DNA of 64,000 nucleotides, from the NCBI GenBank assembly GCA_948470475.1, contig OX419341.1, positions 13,632,305 to 13,696,304 on the forward strand. The letters are read 5' to 3'. The position numbers were made by a program, and so were the translations under genes. This document shows, one piece after another, positions 61,711 to 64,000 of this stretch (positions are counted from its first letter, which is position 1; each line of letters starts with the position of its first letter). The notes beneath the pieces were generated by a model that had not been told where the DNA came from, did no database searches, and saw only the letters and a program-made list of their open reading frames with translations. Source of the stretch: Galaxea fascicularis (lineage: Eukaryota; Cnidaria; Anthozoa; Scleractinia; Euphylliidae).

Positions 61711-62396
61711 AATGGAGATAAATTAGTTTTGATAAGAGGAAGTTTTCGTACAGACAAAAGCAGCGGTTAAAACTAATGTCAACAAGGGCATTTTATTTGG
61801 TTGACTTGGCTAACACGACAAGTAGTGTTCAAAAATTTCTAGCTTTGGTAACAAAAAGTAAAAATCAGAAGAACAACAAACTAGCTAGCTAGTTTTCGAA
61901 GCAAGACCGACTGAAATTCCTCTGAAAGACAACACATCTGAAGTCAATCAAAATCGTTTCACTCGGCAGACCGCTAAGGGGAATTGGCTTATAAACAAAA
62001 AATGCGGCTAGAATTATCTCTTTTACCTTTCTTTTCTGCCTTCCTCCTGTGCCATGGTGGATTATGGATAACGCTACATTGAAAACAAGCAAATTTTGGT
62101 TTGTGCCGCCATGAGGCCGAGTGATGTCTGATGTCTTATGAATGAACTCAGAATTTTCACCAGATTTTTTCATGTCACCGATGGATAAATCAAGACAAAC
62201 ACAACCAAATGCACATTTAACCCATTGGGTAATCAGTTTTCAATTCATAGTAAAGGAAAGGGCTAAAATAGTGCGAATAAGTATGGATGAATTCTTACCG
62301 TTTTCATGGTAGATTCCACGACGAGAAAGCTCGCAAAAACATACCGTCCCAGAAGCACGACGGTCAAATGTCACGGAGGTTTTGCGTGACATGACA
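61711..62396. other. 3' part of the Harbinger-type element, no gene
   Basis: Non-coding. The minus-strand frame 61889-62173 lacks recognisable motifs. Confidence 0.45.
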
Positions 62397-62447
62397 ATCC
62401 TCCAACCGTCTCAATCTACCGTCGTGTACTATCTTAAAGTCCCTACT

Positions 62448-64000
62448 CACTCACTCACTCACTCGATTCTGATTATTTATTCATTAAACTTTCCCCCGGT
62501 CCCTCCCCTGGTAAGTATTGCTTTTGTCTCCATAGTCTTCTTGGTCCAAAGTTTGCAAATTTCAGGGTGTAGTACAAAGGCGGAGAATTTTGCTCTGCAG
62601 ATATTGTTTACGTGTTTAATGTTCATGGCGTCGGTTTTTCGTTTCGATTTTCCAACTCAACAAAGGTCTATTTTGTTTAAGGATCATTTATCAGATAAAG
62701 TTCATAAGATGAACAACACGACTTGCGAGAATTGAACTTTGAAATCTTCAGAGCAGCGAAAATGAAGTTCGAGACATCGCAAAAGCAACTATAAAGCTTA
62801 TCACTGTGCGGTACCTGGGGCAGTAGTAATCGAGAATTTTGTGCCACAATATGATGGAAGAAGGAAGAATGAAGAAAATCGGCAAAAAAAGGAAACAGGA
62901 GAAAGACTTTCTAGCCAAAAAACTGAATTCTGGCAAGCAACGCATTTGATTTATGAACAACATATGATCGATTGAAGAGACTGTTTTCATGGTGAACACT
63001 CGATTGCAAATATGATCTTGTTTAGAAAGGCTGTATCCCTTAGTTTAAATGATCAGTATAACACTTTGTCAACATTTGACAAAAACATAAGGACCACAAG
63101 TTCTGTTAATCTGTTAATCTGTTCGAACAACAAAATATTTGGAAAGTCAAGTTAATTGTAGCGCAAAGCATAAATAGATGGATTGAATATCTCACCTTAC
63201 ACAGCAAAGGTTTTGTGCCCGACCCCGAATCGCTCAAAAACATTGTGGCTGTAAAGCGTGACTAATTTCCCTCAGGACTTTCACACAATATTGGGATGTT
63301 ATCTCGCATTCAGAATAGTCGGAAATTTTATTACGACCAAAAACGTTTATAAAACTAGCTTGAAATGAGCCGTCGAACAGTAAGAAACTTTAACTTGCCT
63401 GTTACACTTCTTAACAAAGCGACCACCTTTAAATATTATTTTTATAGTCCTTGTACAAATTTGCATATTTGTGCTTCATCGCCAGTTCAAATTACTTACG
63501 TCTGTCAATTTCGTCTAAATTAATGCTTCTGGCGCAAGTCAATCAACTGCGTAATTTTACGGAAAATATTAGCGCGTAAACGGTTCTTTTACCAAGAGGT
63601 GTGTCTAAAAAGGATGTGCTCCCACAAAACACAAACGAATGTACAGGTTACTTGCACATATCCTTTTAGAAAATAAAGTTGTTGTAAATTCAAAGTATTG
63701 TTATGTTCCTCATCCATGAGCTGGCTCATAGGAGCCTTTGATTAGCCTGTAGATTTTGTTTTCCCATAGTAAACCACGTGATGTTACCCTAGAGAATTGT
63801 TTCTTTGAAATTTCACCATAGTCACGTGCATATGTACGCATAATTTATGAAAAGACAAAAAGCAAATTCCCTTGGGAAGATCACACTGTCTACATTGGGA
63901 AAACAAAATCGACAAGCTAAAAAGGTCTATTAAGCAGTGAGGTTGCCATTAGCCGTTCCGAAATTCAAAAGGGAACTGGGGCGAGTTTCAAATTTTGAAG
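62448..64000. other. No gene recognised
   Basis: A CTCACT simple repeat at 62445-62462 follows the Harbinger end. The rest is AT-rich with short unsupported frames only. Confidence 0.5.

Larger units (their letters stand above)
56798..62447. mobile_element. Harbinger-type DNA transposon, split by a Ngaro-like element
   Basis: The left end AGGGGCTTTAAGATAGTGCA (56801) and the inverted right end (to 62444, reverse complement AGGGACTTTAAGATAGTACA) match over about 47 bp through GACGGTTGGA. ACT lies outside each end (56798-56800, 62445-62447), a 3-bp duplication, although the site is a CTCACT simple repeat. Without the 4462-bp Ngaro-like insert the element is about 1.2 kb, a deletion derivative. 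Confidence 0.8.

Overview
The window is animal genomic DNA made almost entirely of mobile elements and their relics. I recognise no host gene. The mix of element types points to a cnidarian, most likely a stony coral: a Polinton/Maverick, Ty3/Gypsy elements, Penelope-like elements with GIY-YIG endonuclease, a Ngaro-like tyrosine-recombinase retrotransposon, Harbinger-type elements, coral-type LINEs and palindromic MITEs. The organism is an inference from family resemblance, not from a marker gene.

Left part (1-19 kb). A small inverted-repeat transposon (694-1649) carries a Myb/SANT-like relic. A decayed LINE endonuclease (3.5-4.4 kb) is followed by a decayed Ty3/Gypsy element (about 4.5-15.6 kb). 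That element is cut by an unclassified insertion, a Harbinger-type MITE (TTA duplication), a 1.4 kb element with tandem-repeat termini (15-bp duplication) and a solo LTR (ACAAG duplication). The solo LTR is itself split by a TTAA-flanked 3 kb transposon with ~490-bp inverted repeats, and that transposon contains another MITE (CTG duplication). A LINE reverse transcriptase relic and low-information DNA follow.

19.4-23.7 kb. A 4.25 kb DNA transposon has inserted into a near-palindromic MITE and duplicated TTATA. It carries one minus-strand gene of a widespread but uncharacterised animal family. The gene has FEN1/XPG-like motifs and a C-terminal CXC cysteine cluster, and it is interrupted by a 591-bp solo LTR of the same family as the one at 8.8-14.6 kb.

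25.1-49.8 kb. This is a complete Polinton/Maverick, 24.67 kb long, with ~182-bp terminal inverted repeats and a CGTATT target duplication. Its plus-strand, GC-rich half (25.3-33.8 kb) holds the virion and integration genes: two related virion proteins, integrase C-terminus, major capsid protein, adenovirus-type protease, FtsK/HerA-type packaging ATPase, several small basic proteins and a phospholipase-A2-like protein. TATA-like boxes precede most of these genes, and four of them contain the stop codon of the gene upstream. The minus strand holds the protein-primed type B DNA polymerase (34.9-38.4 kb). Nearly every gene is broken, so this is a dead endogenous copy. Nested inside are a Penelope-like fragment, a Ty3/Gypsy element (40.9-47.3 kb) with its own LINE and Penelope insertions, and a 2.3 kb minisatellite that reverses orientation next to the right terminus.

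Right part (49.8-64 kb). Several truncated LINEs lie head to head, followed by coral repeats and a 552-bp tandem duplication. A Harbinger-type element (56.8-62.4 kb) has its small gene split without any duplication by a 4.46 kb Ngaro-like retrotransposon that keeps its split direct repeats. The last 1.5 kb shows nothing recognisable.
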